A stretch of DNA of 64,000 nt, taken from contig NZ_BMGR01000006.1 in assembly GCF_014640295.1 (NCBI RefSeq), forward strand, positions 1 to 64,000, read 5' to 3'. This DNA comes from Paenibacillus abyssi. Lineage in GTDB: Bacteria; Bacillota; Bacilli; Paenibacillales; Paenibacillaceae. Made by a program: the position numbers and the translations under genes. This document shows, piece after piece, positions 18,307-27,241 of the stretch (positions are counted from its first letter, which is position 1; every line of letters begins with the position of its first letter). The notes below the pieces were generated by a model. It was not told where the DNA came from. It saw only the letters and a program-made list of their open reading frames with translations, and searched no databases.

Positions 18307-18341
18307 AACGGTGCCGTCCCCATCCGAGGAACGGCACCGTT
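18307..18341. terminator. Bidirectional terminator between SDR and ROK genes
   Basis: AACGGTGCCGT (18307-18317) and ACGGCACCGTT (18331-18341) pair perfectly over 11 bp with a 13-base loop, midway between two convergent stops. Confidence 0.75.
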
Positions 18342-18353
18342 ATTTGCTGCGTA

Positions 18354-19574
18354 TCAGCTTCTTTGCTTCAAATCATGAAAGCTGTGGGAATTGTCATCAG
18401 TGCTGTTTATGATTAATTGGTCTATGGTCATGAATGCTCCGCCAATGAGACCGGCCGATTTCCCTAAGATCGATTTGTTAATTAACAAATTCCGAGTCGC
18501 AAGAGGCAAAGATCTCTGATAAACGCCCTGTCTGATTGCAGCGAGCAAAATATCGCCAAATTCGGATGCGCCTCCGCTTATGGAGATCAAAGACGGATTG
18601 GAGTAGTTAACCAGCGATGCAAGCACCCTTCCGATTAGCGCGCCGCTGTCACGAATCAATTCAACAGATAACGTATCCAGCCTTTGTATCCCGGCGCCGA
18701 TGTCTTTAAGGCTTAACTCTCCCTTGTCATCCAAGGTTTCCAATAGGAAATTGCTCTTACCGGCTAATGCAAGCTCTTTAGCTTTCGTAGCAATCGCTTT
18801 GCCGCCCGCAACCGCCTCTAAGCAGCCGGTATTGCCGCACCAGCAGATCACGTCGCTGCCTACGTCAAAATGCCCGATATCCCCTGCACTGCCGCTTGAA
18901 CCGCGATATAACTTGCCATCATAAATAATGCCCGCACCGATACCCGTGCCAATCTTAATATAAATCAAATTGTCGACCTCGAAGTTTAAACCCTTTGCAT
19001 GCTCGCCTAAAGCCATAATATTAACATCATTGTCCACATAACAAGGGCATTCAAAATACTTGGACCAGAAATTACGGATCGGATAACGGTCCCACCCAGG
19101 CATAATGGTCGGAGAAATCGGCAGACCGGAAGTGAACTCGACAGGTCCCGGAATCCCGATCCCGATCCCTTTTATCGATACTTGATCAATATGATTTGTG
19201 GACATAATATGTTTGACTACATGATAAACATGCGTTAATACCTTTTCAGGACCTTCGTTAATATCGACCGGGGAATGGTCTGAATATAAAATATTGCAAT
19301 CAAAATCAGAAATCGCAACGCGGACACTGGAGGTTCCCAGTTCGATCGAAATGATATAACCTGCATCCTTGTTTAAAGCATAGAGTCTTGGTTTTCTGCC
19401 GCCGCTTGAATTCCCTATATTTGAAACAACGATTAATTTCTCATTGATTAAACGTTCAACATGGTCCGATACCGCGGATAACGATAGTCCGGATTCAGCT
19501 ACAATATCTGTTTTTGACAAGGGGACTTTCGATTTCCTTATAATTTGAAGCACATTGGCAGTCATTAAAAGCAA
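18354..19574 (-). CDS. ROK-family transcriptional regulator (XylR/NagC type)
   Basis: A 406-residue repressor-type protein: N-terminal winged helix-turn-helix about 10-60 (LSKTDIVAESGLSLSAVSDHVERL), then an ROK sugar-kinase-like fold with the phosphate-binding segment ISIELGTSSVRVAI and the zinc motif C-W-C-G-N-T-G-C-L-E in the 260s. The domain would sense a sugar or derivative. I keep the TTG at 19574 as start (weak GTGGTG upstream); the ATG at 19565 is an alternative. It sits directly downstream of the importer locus at 19873-26864 and is the natural candidate to bind the paired operators at 27088-27112 and 28314-28348. Confidence 0.9.
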   Translation of the reverse strand: MLLMTANVLQIIRKSKVPLSKTDIVAESGLSLSAVSDHVERLINEKLIVVSNIGNSSGGRKPRLYALNKDAGYIISIELGTSSVRVAISDFDCNILYSDHSPVDINEGPEKVLTHVYHVVKHIMSTNHIDQVSIKGIGIGIPGPVEFTSGLPISPTIMPGWDRYPIRNFWSKYFECPCYVDNDVNIMALGEHAKGLNFEVDNLIYIKIGTGIGAGIIYDGKLYRGSSGSAGDIGHFDVGSDVICWCGNTGCLEAVAGGKAIATKAKELALAGKSNFLLETLDDKGELSLKDIGAGIQRLDTLSVELIRDSGALIGRVLASLVNYSNPSLISISGGASEFGDILLAAIRQGVYQRSLPLATRNLLINKSILGKSAGLIGGAFMTIDQLIINSTDDNSHSFHDLKQRS

Positions 19575-19685
19575 CTTTCATTTCACCACTTTCCTATTCA
19601 TCCATCTTGATAATTATACCCTTTATTAACACTGAATATATTTTACCAGATAATATGTTTTATTGTTGAAAAAAAGTTATTTTCA

Positions 19686-19700
19686 AAGGTTATTAACCTT
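19686..19700. promoter_or_regulatory. 15-bp palindrome upstream of the ROK gene
   Basis: AAGGTTATTAACCTT is a perfect odd-centred palindrome about 110 bases upstream of the ROK start. A half-site, AAGGTTAT, recurs about 80 bases further upstream (near 19775). Could be an autoregulatory or foreign operator. The surrounding 300 bases (19575-19872) are AT-rich and hold no gene. Confidence 0.35.
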
Positions 19701-19816
19701 CATTTCTTTGATGTAAAATTATGTATTGGTATATAAAGCGTTTACAATAAAATAACGCATTCTTTTCCGGTATTAAGGTTATAGGGTGTTACATGTTTCG
19801 TTTCTTGAAAATACAG

Positions 19817-19843
19817 AGTCGGCGGCGATGAACGCCGCCGACT
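19817..19843 (-). terminator. Terminator of the second carbohydrate operon
   Basis: A perfect 11-bp GC-rich stem (19817-19827 with 19833-19843) with a 5-base loop lies 30 bases after the last gene of the operon. The following minus-strand sequence is only moderately T-rich. Confidence 0.7.
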
Positions 19844-19872
19844 GCTTCTGACTTATTGGCCTGGATCACAGG

Positions 19873-21027
19873 TCAATCCACAATATCCGCTACCTTCTCC
19901 CAGCATCCCGTTTCGGCGCTTTTAACGATCGCGTCAATGATCAGCATGATTTGATAGCCTTCTTTAAATGAAGCAACAGAATCGGAATGGCTTGTAATGC
20001 CATTAACCGCGTTATAGAAATTCTGCATCATGTTCTTGAGGCTCTCCGTCCATCCTTCTTCATGTCCGCCCGGATAGTGCAGAAAAGGCAATGCTTCCTT
20101 CTTAACTAAGCTCGGATCTCTCAGGACGGTTTCGCTTGGTTTGTCCCGATAGCCCATCAACAAGCGAAACGACTCCTCCTGCTTCCAGCAGCCGGAGGCA
20201 AGAGCTCCGTCCAGATTAAGCTCCAGGGCGTTTTTGTTGCCTGCCGAGACTTGGGACACCGTAAATACGCCTCTTGCGCCATTATCGAATTTGACCAATA
20301 CGGAGCAATAATCCTCCGTATTGATCTCCACAAGCTCGGCATTTTCTTTCGTGCCGGTTTGGAACGTTTGCTTGCCCTTTTGCGGTTTGTATCGTTTCGG
20401 AACAACAACAGACGTATCTGCCAGCACCTCAGTAATTTTCATCCCAGTTACGTATTGCGCAAGATCGAACAAGTGGGAGCCGATATCACCGATTGCTCTT
20501 GTTGGTCCGCCGTACTCGGGCTCCAACCGCCAATTATAATCCGTATCGTATAACAGCCAATCCTGCAGATAATTGCCTCGGACAATCCGTACGTCCCCCA
20601 GATCGTTGGCGCGAACCATCCCCCGCAAATGTTGGACCATAGGGAATTGCCGATAATTGAAATTGATTCCGGTTACCAGATTTTTGTCCTTGGCCAGCAA
20701 ATACAATTCCCGCGCTTCATCACTTGTCAGCGTGAGCGGCTTCTCCGAGAGCAGATGTTTGTTATGTTTAATGATTTGCTTATTAATCTCGAAATGCAGA
20801 TGATTAGGCGTGCAGTTATGGATCACGTCGATTTCCTCATCCTGCAGCAAATCCATATAATTCCCGTATGCCTTTGGAATGTTTAACGATTTCGCACTTT
20901 CATCGGCTTTTTCTTGGCTGCTATGAGCAATCGCAACAACATCAACGAAACCGATACGCCGGATTGCTTCAATATGAGCCTGACCGATAAATCCCGCCCC
21001 TAATATTGCTGCTTTAAGTTTTCGCAT
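19873..21027 (-). CDS. Gfo/Idh/MocA-family dehydrogenase
   Basis: A 384-residue oxidoreductase with AAILGAGFIGQAH (Rossmann), SEKPLTLT (E-K-P motif) and DIGSHLFDLAQY. Its layout closely follows the protein at 3777-4913: both have NCTPNxLHxEINKQ, YLQDWLLYDTDYNWRLEP-like and HYPGGHEEGW segments, so they are paralogues from two separate transport loci. GGGAAGG precedes the ATG. Last gene of the operon, 15 bases after the permease stop. Substrate unknown; an inositol, glucoside or aminosugar is plausible. Confidence 0.9.
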   Translation of the reverse strand: MRKLKAAILGAGFIGQAHIEAIRRIGFVDVVAIAHSSQEKADESAKSLNIPKAYGNYMDLLQDEEIDVIHNCTPNHLHFEINKQIIKHNKHLLSEKPLTLTSDEARELYLLAKDKNLVTGINFNYRQFPMVQHLRGMVRANDLGDVRIVRGNYLQDWLLYDTDYNWRLEPEYGGPTRAIGDIGSHLFDLAQYVTGMKITEVLADTSVVVPKRYKPQKGKQTFQTGTKENAELVEINTEDYCSVLVKFDNGARGVFTVSQVSAGNKNALELNLDGALASGCWKQEESFRLLMGYRDKPSETVLRDPSLVKKEALPFLHYPGGHEEGWTESLKNMMQNFYNAVNGITSHSDSVASFKEGYQIMLIIDAIVKSAETGCWEKVADIVD

Positions 21028-21042
21028 AGCAAATCCTTCCCT

Positions 21043-22011
21043 TTACTTACTGATTGCTTTTCTGCCAAAAGCTACGGCGAGTATGATGATAAGTCCTTTT
21101 ACGATCATTTGCTGACTGACATCCAGACCCATGATGATCAGACCGTTGTTAATGGTTCCGATCATAAGCGATCCGATAACTGTACCGATAACTGTACCTA
21201 CGCCGCCAAACAAGCTGGTGCCTCCCAAGATAACGGCAGCAATGACGGATAGTTCGTCTCCCTCACCAAACGTATAACGTCCGGAGTGCATACGGCCTGC
21301 ATACAGCATGCCGGCAAGGCCTGCCGCAAAACCTGATGCAAGAAACACATACAGTTTTGTTCTGGATACGTTAACACCGGAGAATCTTGCTGCGTTTTGA
21401 TTACCGCCCGTTGCTAATGTACGGCGTCCAAACGCGGTTTTGCGCAGTACAATATGGCCGATCACTACTGCTGCCAATGTCCAGAACAACAAGACCGGAA
21501 TATTGCCGATATCGCCTGAACCAAACAGAAATACGAAGGTTTCGTTAATGATTGGAACCGGAGCCGTATTCGTGACCCACATCGCCAGACCCTTGGTGAC
21601 ACCCATCATCCCCAGCGTAACGAGGAAAGAGGGAATAATAACTTTGGTAACCAGCAATCCGTTAACCAGACCGATCAGCAAGCCTGTTCCAAGCCCAGCT
21701 ACGATAGCACCGAATATGCCAAAGCCGGATTCCAAGGCCATCGCTGAGGTTAGTGATGACAGCGCCGCAATCGAACCGACAGATAGATCGATTTCTGCTG
21801 CACTAATGACGAATGTCATCGCTACGCCCATAATGGAGATGATCGCCGTCTGGCGGATAATATTAAGAATGTTGTTTGTCGTTAAAAACCCTTCATCGAA
21901 CAAAGTGACAGAGAAATAGATCAATACGCCGATAAAAGCGATGTAAACGATATATTGTCTCCAGTTGAAATCCTTAAGAAAGGATGTTGAATTAGAAGCC
22001 TTGGATTGCAT
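21043..22011 (-). CDS. Sugar ABC transporter permease (RbsC/CUT2 type)
   Basis: A 322-residue CUT2 permease with eight to ten hydrophobic segments and the family segments AAEIDLSVGSIAALSS, ATGGNQNAARFSGVN and AVILGGTSLFGGVGTVIGT. The ATG at 22011 has GAGGAGG nine bases upstream and lies inside the 3' end of the ATPase gene (20-base overlap), indicating translational coupling. Partner of the ATPase at 21992-23485 and the receptor at 24837-26024. Confidence 0.93.
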   Translation of the reverse strand: MQSKASNSTSFLKDFNWRQYIVYIAFIGVLIYFSVTLFDEGFLTTNNILNIIRQTAIISIMGVAMTFVISAAEIDLSVGSIAALSSLTSAMALESGFGIFGAIVAGLGTGLLIGLVNGLLVTKVIIPSFLVTLGMMGVTKGLAMWVTNTAPVPIINETFVFLFGSGDIGNIPVLLFWTLAAVVIGHIVLRKTAFGRRTLATGGNQNAARFSGVNVSRTKLYVFLASGFAAGLAGMLYAGRMHSGRYTFGEGDELSVIAAVILGGTSLFGGVGTVIGTVIGSLMIGTINNGLIIMGLDVSQQMIVKGLIIILAVAFGRKAISK

Positions 22012-23485
22012 GTTGCAAATCCTCCTCTGAACTGATTTCCTCACGCAAAAACTGTTTGACTACTTTCCCATCATGGAAGACAAGGATCCGATCACTAACT
22101 GCAAGCAGCTCCGGCATCTCCGAGGATACAAGCAAAATGCTCTTTCCATCATCCGCCAGATCACGGACCATATCGATAATTTCGGATTTCGCACGAATAT
22201 CGATCCCGATCGTCGGTTCATCCAGCATAATGATGTCGGGGGAGTTGGCCAACCACTTCGCAAATACGATCTTTTGCTGATTACCGCCTGATAACAGCCT
22301 AGAAGTCTTATAGATGGAGTCGGTCTTGATGTTTAATTTTTTGACCCATTCCTCTGAGATTTGCTTTCCTTTCTTGTCATTGACAAGAACCTTCGTAATC
22401 TTGGAAAGGGATGGCAGCAGGATGTTGTCCATCACTTGATGTTCGAGCACCAAGCCCTGAACCCTTCGATCCTCAGGAATGAGAGCCAATCCATTATTAA
22501 TGGCGTCTTTCGGAGACCGGATCGTTGCCTTTTTGCCTGATATATATATATCTCCACCGGTCAACGGGTCAATCCCGAACAACGCTCTCATCGTTTCGGT
22601 TCTTCCGCTTCCCATCAATCCTGCGATCCCCAAAACTTCTCCTTGGTGCAATTCAAAATCGACACCGTTCACCCGGTTGTTTGTTTTCAAATTTTTCACC
22701 TGGAGAACAACCGATCCGTTTGAAACCCTTTTACGGTCTTTCCATTCGAATTTCTCCATGTTTTTACCGGCAATATGTTGAATAACGCTGTCCATATCCA
22801 ATTCGCTAGTCTTAGCCGTAATGATGTGCCGTCCGTCGCCCATGATCGTAATCCGATCACAGATTTGAAAAATTTCATCCATCCGGTGAGAAATATAAAT
22901 AATAGAAATCCCTTTATTCTTCAGTCGATCGATAAAAGCAAACAAAACTTCCGTTTCCCGCTTCGTCAAGGACGATGTCGGTTCATCCATAATTAATATT
23001 TTCGTCTCTTTTGATAACGCCTTGGCAATCTCCGTCATCTGCCAATAACCGACGCCAAGATCGGCTACGATATCGTCCGGTTTAATGTCCACGTTCAATT
23101 CATCGAGCAGTTCTTTAGTTCTCGCTACGCTCTTTTTGTCGTCGATCAGTCCAAATGCCTTCTTTGGTTCTCTGCCGAGAAAGATATTTTCTGCAACCGT
23201 TAACGTTGGAATAAGGCTGAATTCCTGAAAAATCATCGATACGCCGTGGCTCTCTGCATCGGTTGTATTGTGAATCTGCACATCGGAGCCCGCTATTTTG
23301 ATCTGTCCTTCATCTAACTCATAAACACCCGTCAAAATCTTCATTAAGGTCGACTTACCAGCCCCGTTACCGCCCATCAAGGCATGAACCTCTCCCTTTT
23401 CCAATTCAAAATGAACCTTATCGAGTACTTTGATGCCGTTAAATGATTTGGATATTTGACTCATTTCCAATATTGGTGTTCCCAT
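21992..23485 (-). CDS. Sugar ABC transporter ATP-binding protein (RbsA type, two ABC domains)
   Basis: A 497-residue tandem ATPase. First domain: Walker A GGNGAGKST at 38-46 and Walker B LIMDEPTSSLT. Second domain: ABC signature LSGGNQQKIVFAKWL and Walker B IIMLDEPTIGID; as usual for this family its Walker A is degenerate (GLMGSGRTE). It powers the CUT2 importer of this operon, whose presence with a dedicated ATPase contrasts with the ATPase-less CUT1 locus at 5.8-9 kb. Confidence 0.94.
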   Translation of the reverse strand: MGTPILEMSQISKSFNGIKVLDKVHFELEKGEVHALMGGNGAGKSTLMKILTGVYELDEGQIKIAGSDVQIHNTTDAESHGVSMIFQEFSLIPTLTVAENIFLGREPKKAFGLIDDKKSVARTKELLDELNVDIKPDDIVADLGVGYWQMTEIAKALSKETKILIMDEPTSSLTKRETEVLFAFIDRLKNKGISIIYISHRMDEIFQICDRITIMGDGRHIITAKTSELDMDSVIQHIAGKNMEKFEWKDRKRVSNGSVVLQVKNLKTNNRVNGVDFELHQGEVLGIAGLMGSGRTETMRALFGIDPLTGGDIYISGKKATIRSPKDAINNGLALIPEDRRVQGLVLEHQVMDNILLPSLSKITKVLVNDKKGKQISEEWVKKLNIKTDSIYKTSRLLSGGNQQKIVFAKWLANSPDIIMLDEPTIGIDIRAKSEIIDMVRDLADDGKSILLVSSEMPELLAVSDRILVFHDGKVVKQFLREEISSEEDLQHAIQGF

Positions 23486-23558
23486 ACGAAGTACTCCTTT
23501 GCAATGATTCTGACGGGGCGTCGATGCGCCCCGTTAGAAATCGCTTTTTTTCCAATAT

Positions 23559-24722
23559 TTAGATCGATTTTGTCCACTTTTCAGTTCTTGCAGATTCGAG
23601 GATAGCGTCGCTGATAACCGCAATCCGGTAGCCGTCGTAGAAGTTCGGTGATACTTCCGTATCATTTACAATGGATGAAATAAAGTCATGCGCTTCGACG
23701 ATTTTCGTCTCGGTATAACCAATTCCCAGTGCCGGAATCGGCCACAATGCCTCACCATATGGATGCGCAGGCCCTGTGTATACTGTGCGGAAGCCTCTTC
23801 TGTCACCCGGGTCGCTTGAGAAGCAAACCTGAAGCTCGTCACGGTTCTCATAGTTGAAATAGATGGAGCCTGTTTCACCATGAATTTCAAACGTGATAAA
23901 GTTATTGCGGCCCCACGCATTGCGCGTCGCTTCGATGCTGCCCACAGCACCTGTCTCGAAACGAAGGAATGTGCTTACTTCATCATCCACGTCAACCGGT
24001 GCTTTCTGCACGTCGCCGCTTGCTTTCACTGTGCCCAGCTTGTCAACGCCGCCGGATTGTACCGGACGTTCTTTGATCCATGTTTGCGTAGTAGCCATAA
24101 CCTCCGTGATGTCCCCAACCAGGTAACGGGCCATATCAATGACATGCGTTGCGATATCACCAAGCGCGCCGGAGCCGGCAATGTCCTTCTTGAATCTCCA
24201 GGAGAGCGGGGAGTTCGGGTCGGCAGACCAATCCTGCAGGTACGTTCCACGGAAGTTCAGGATTTTGCCGATTGCGCCTTCTTCAATGTATTTTTTCGCC
24301 AAAGCAATTGCAGGTGTGCGGCGGTAGTTAAATGCCACCATATGTTTTACGCCAGCTTCCTTAACGGCGTCCAGCATCAGCTTGGACTCTGCCGCGGTAC
24401 GGGCAAGCGGTTTTTCACAGATGATATGTTTACCCGCCTTCGCAGCTGCGATTGCGATCTCGGCATGCGAATCATTCGGTGTAACGATATCGATAATGTC
24501 AATATTCGGATCTTCGACTACACGTCTCCAGTCGGAAGAATAATTTTCGAATCCGTAACGGTCGGCGGCTGTTTTTGCCATTTGTTCGTTAATATCTACA
24601 ACAGTCATCCGATGAGGAATTGCCGGTGCCGGCCAGAAGAACATCGGCATCCCCGCATAAGCGATAGAGTGCGCCTTCCCCATGAATCCTCCGCCGATCA
24701 TTGCTACATTTAATTTACGCAT
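23559..24722 (-). CDS. Gfo/Idh/MocA-family dehydrogenase
   Basis: A 387-residue oxidoreductase: AMIGGGFMGKAHS (Rossmann), CEKPLART (E-K-P motif), SGALGDIATHVIDMARYL with the conserved Asp/His. It is of a different subfamily from the gene at 19873 (longer, with an aromatic-rich start MFFWPAPAIPHRMT after the first strand). AAGGAGAGAATAAA precedes the ATG at 24722; an earlier in-frame start at 24767 lacks a site. Lies between the receptor and the ATPase. Two dehydrogenases in one transport operon suggest two successive or alternative oxidations of the imported compound. Confidence 0.9.
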   Translation of the reverse strand: MRKLNVAMIGGGFMGKAHSIAYAGMPMFFWPAPAIPHRMTVVDINEQMAKTAADRYGFENYSSDWRRVVEDPNIDIIDIVTPNDSHAEIAIAAAKAGKHIICEKPLARTAAESKLMLDAVKEAGVKHMVAFNYRRTPAIALAKKYIEEGAIGKILNFRGTYLQDWSADPNSPLSWRFKKDIAGSGALGDIATHVIDMARYLVGDITEVMATTQTWIKERPVQSGGVDKLGTVKASGDVQKAPVDVDDEVSTFLRFETGAVGSIEATRNAWGRNNFITFEIHGETGSIYFNYENRDELQVCFSSDPGDRRGFRTVYTGPAHPYGEALWPIPALGIGYTETKIVEAHDFISSIVNDTEVSPNFYDGYRIAVISDAILESARTEKWTKSI

Positions 24723-24836
24723 TTTATTCTCTCCTTTATATATGCAATTCTTATATGCTGCATCCAAATCAAGTTTGATAGGGATGCAGCGTGTAAGGCT
24801 TTATCAGGTACATCAAGCTAGTCAGACTCACGAACA

Positions 24837-26024
24837 TTACTTGGCAGCGTTTTGCACCGTTTCTGGAGCATCGGTGTTATAAACGGTCTTCCAGGAATCC
24901 AGAATGTTTTCTTGGGTTACTTGAAGAGCCGGCACTGCAACATAAGAAGGTGTTTCTTTGCCAAGCAGGGAGTAAGCTGCCAGGATTGCTTCTGCAACGC
25001 CTTGGTCGTAAGGCAATTGCGCGCCGAGGCCTTTGATCATGCCGCCTTGTGCAATATCAAGCGCAACGTTGGTGCCCAAATCGATTGTGGTGATAACCAG
25101 ATCGTTTCTGCCGACTGCACGGGCAGCCGCAAGCGCGCCTTCTGCCGGTACATCCCATACAACAAAGATTCCTTTCAGGTTAGGATTCTTAGTCAGCATA
25201 GCGGATGCGACTTTTTCTCCATCGTTAGGACCGGCGATTCCGCCGCGATCTACGATTTTGATGTTCGGATACTGTTCCGCAATTGTTTTCTCGAACGCAT
25301 CGGTTCTTTGTTTCGTTACGAAGAAGTCAGCATCATGGAAAATAACGCCGATCTCGCCTTCCTCACCGATCGCTTTCGCCATGATATGCGCTGCTTCCAC
25401 GCCATTTCCATAGTTATCTGCAGAGACGACACTCACATAGTCCTTGCCATGCTCCATACCGTTCGGCTTGTTGTCCATAAATACCAGCTTCACGCCTTGC
25501 TCTGCAGCTTTCTTGTAAGCCGAGGCAGTGGATACCGGATCAACCGGGATACTTACGATGATATCCGGTTGTTTTGTCAAGATCGTTTCGATATCGGAAA
25601 CTTGTTTCTCGGATTTGAAGTTGGCATCAGTTGTCGCTACAATTTCAATGCCCATTCTTGTGAACGCATCGGTCAGACCTCTAATTTGCGCTGTTGACCA
25701 GTCATTGCCTGCATAGTGCATAGCCAATGCCGCTTTGTAGTTGCCTTCTTTGATTTTGTCCAATTCTTCTGGAGTCAGCTGCAGTGTTTTTGCAGATACC
25801 GCTGCTTCTCCATCCGGTCCTTTACTCAAAATTTCTTTATCCGGCAGACTTTGGTTAATCGTCAACGGGCCGCTGGTATCTGCAGCGGAGTTGTTTGCTC
25901 CGGCAGCAGGTGTTTCCGTATTTCCGCCATTGGCAGCATTGCCGTTATTGGCGCCTCCGCAGCCTGCAAGAACCAAGCTGAAAATTAAAACCAATGCAAC
26001 TAATGTTCCAAATGATTTTTTCAT
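24837..26024 (-). CDS. Sugar-binding lipoprotein of the CUT2 importer
   Basis: A 395-residue receptor. Signal with lipobox L-A-G-C, lipidated Cys22, then an Asn/Gly/Ala-rich linker to about residue 55. The mature domain has the RbsB-type fold features: VSIPVDPVSTASAYKKAAEQG and KLVFMDNKP near the hinge and the DLGTNVALDIAQGGMIKGLGAQ segment late in the protein. It should bind a monosaccharide-size ligand outside the membrane. Second gene of the operon. Confidence 0.92.
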   Translation of the reverse strand: MKKSFGTLVALVLIFSLVLAGCGGANNGNAANGGNTETPAAGANNSAADTSGPLTINQSLPDKEILSKGPDGEAAVSAKTLQLTPEELDKIKEGNYKAALAMHYAGNDWSTAQIRGLTDAFTRMGIEIVATTDANFKSEKQVSDIETILTKQPDIIVSIPVDPVSTASAYKKAAEQGVKLVFMDNKPNGMEHGKDYVSVVSADNYGNGVEAAHIMAKAIGEEGEIGVIFHDADFFVTKQRTDAFEKTIAEQYPNIKIVDRGGIAGPNDGEKVASAMLTKNPNLKGIFVVWDVPAEGALAAARAVGRNDLVITTIDLGTNVALDIAQGGMIKGLGAQLPYDQGVAEAILAAYSLLGKETPSYVAVPALQVTQENILDSWKTVYNTDAPETVQNAAK

Positions 26025-26048
26025 GGTGATGACCCCCTTGATGTTTTT

Positions 26049-26864
26049 TTATTGAATATTTAATTTCTCTTGAATATAAGTTTTGCTGATTTCGGCGCCT
26101 TTCAAAGGATCCTCGTAGCTGTCCAGCTCTACCGTAATCCAGCCGTCATAATTGTTCTGCTGTAAAACAGCGACCATTTCCTTGAAATCCTGTTTGCCTT
26201 CACCAAGCGGCAAAAATGCGCCTGCGGCATAATCTTTGAAGTGTATATATTTAATGCGGTGAGCATATTTTTTGATGACTGCTACTGGGTCACCGCCGCC
26301 TGCCTCAATATGTGCCGTATCCGGACATAAATTAATCGATGTCAGCTCCATGATGCGATCAAGCTGATCCGGCTTTTCAACGATCGTTCCCAGATGCGGA
26401 TGGTAGCTTGGCACTAATCCGTACTTCGTCGCGATAGCTGCAGCCCGTTCAAGCGATTGTGCAAGCTCGGTATAATCCGATTCCAAAATGCCTGAAGCGC
26501 GTACGGCCCCTCCACCTAATACAAGATGCTCCGCGCCTGCAGCTGCTGCCAGCTTTGCAGCGGTTTCAATCTTGTAGAACTCATCCTCTTGAATATCTTT
26601 ATAAATGAAGTTGGCTCCTGTATAAACACCGATCAGGGCTAGATCATATTGCTTCAGCAGAGCGACAAATTCGTCCGGACGGTCCGCATACTGCATCAGA
26701 TTTCCGTCAAAGAGCTCGATTCCTTTGTATCCTGCTGCCGCTATATCCTTGATCGCTTGTTCAGTAGATCCGTTCGCTAAGTAGTACAGATCCTTGACTG
26801 AAGTTACACCACCGGGATGTCCGACTACACCACCCCATGTATTCGTTTGGTAACCCAATTTCAT
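26049..26864 (-). CDS. Sugar phosphate isomerase/epimerase-like TIM barrel
   Basis: A 271-residue barrel of the IolE/IolI type. Segments: LGYQTNTWGGVVG at the N terminus, GIELFDGNL, PSYHPHLGT with two histidines, LCPDTAHIEAGG, IKYIHFKDY and ITVELDSYEDP; the Glu/Asp/His set fits a divalent-metal isomerase or dehydratase. AGGGGG is 7 bases before the ATG at 26864. First gene of the operon, 200 bases downstream of the promoter at 27074-27102. Inosose dehydratase/isomerase is possible but not proven. Confidence 0.88.
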   Translation of the reverse strand: MKLGYQTNTWGGVVGHPGGVTSVKDLYYLANGSTEQAIKDIAAAGYKGIELFDGNLMQYADRPDEFVALLKQYDLALIGVYTGANFIYKDIQEDEFYKIETAAKLAAAAGAEHLVLGGGAVRASGILESDYTELAQSLERAAAIATKYGLVPSYHPHLGTIVEKPDQLDRIMELTSINLCPDTAHIEAGGGDPVAVIKKYAHRIKYIHFKDYAAGAFLPLGEGKQDFKEMVAVLQQNNYDGWITVELDSYEDPLKGAEISKTYIQEKLNIQ

Positions 26865-26994
26865 TTGAAAACCCCCTAAGAAGCTAAAATATTGACTTGA
26901 AAATCTCGAGTTAATTATTTGCAACTTTTCTTGCTTTTAACCAGACAAAATCACCTCCCGCATAAAATCGGTTACATTATAATTCGTAAATTTC

Positions 26995-27008
26995 TGAAGC
27001 GCTTTCTT
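26995..27008. promoter_or_regulatory. Possible catabolite-responsive element (CcpA site)
   Basis: TGAAGCGCTTTCTT contains the GAAAGCGCTT core (read on the minus strand) of the cre consensus, with mismatches at the ends. It lies 66 bases downstream of the -10 box of the operon promoter, a position where CcpA roadblock sites occur. Weak on its own. Confidence 0.35.
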
Positions 27009-27073
27009 TTTCAGCGTGTTAAAAAATTCGTTTCCTGATCACATGCTGCAACATGATTTTCTGTGGTATTTAT

Positions 27074-27112
27074 ACTATAGATCATGAACTTTTATCTGTC
27101 AATGTTAAAAGT
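27074..27112 (-). promoter_or_regulatory. Promoter with operator on the -35 box for the 19873-26864 operon
   Basis: On the minus strand TTGACA (27097-27102), 17 bases, TATAGT (27074-27079) form a near-perfect sigma-A promoter. An inverted repeat, ACTTTTATC (27088-27096) and GTTAAAAGT (27104-27112), one mismatch, is centred on the -35 box. The same arrangement occurs at 28305-28348. Binding here would block polymerase; the adjacent ROK regulator is the likely ligand-responsive repressor. Confidence 0.75.
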
Positions 27113-27194
27113 ATGTCTTTTAAAGTTAAATTAAGATATTTTTATATTTAATGATTGCTTTGATGTCCGGCGCTTTCATATTCTAATTATGCGG

Positions 27195-27235
27195 GGCTCA
27201 AACCCTTACCTCCAGCGGCTATAAGGATTTGAGCC
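27195..27235 (-). terminator. Terminator hairpin after the solitary Gfo/Idh/MocA gene
   Basis: A 14-bp stem (27195-27208 with 27222-27235, one G-T) lies just beyond the stop at 27242. The T run is better on the plus side, so it may also block antisense reading. The rest of 26865-27194 holds the promoter and cre candidate listed and no gene. Confidence 0.6.
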
Positions 27236-27241
27236 TGATTT

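Noticed and set aside
23880-25697. Long plus-strand frames opposite the dehydrogenase at 23559 and the receptor at 24837
   Set aside because: Antisense of well-supported genes; rich in Cys, Arg and His without domains or ribosome sites.
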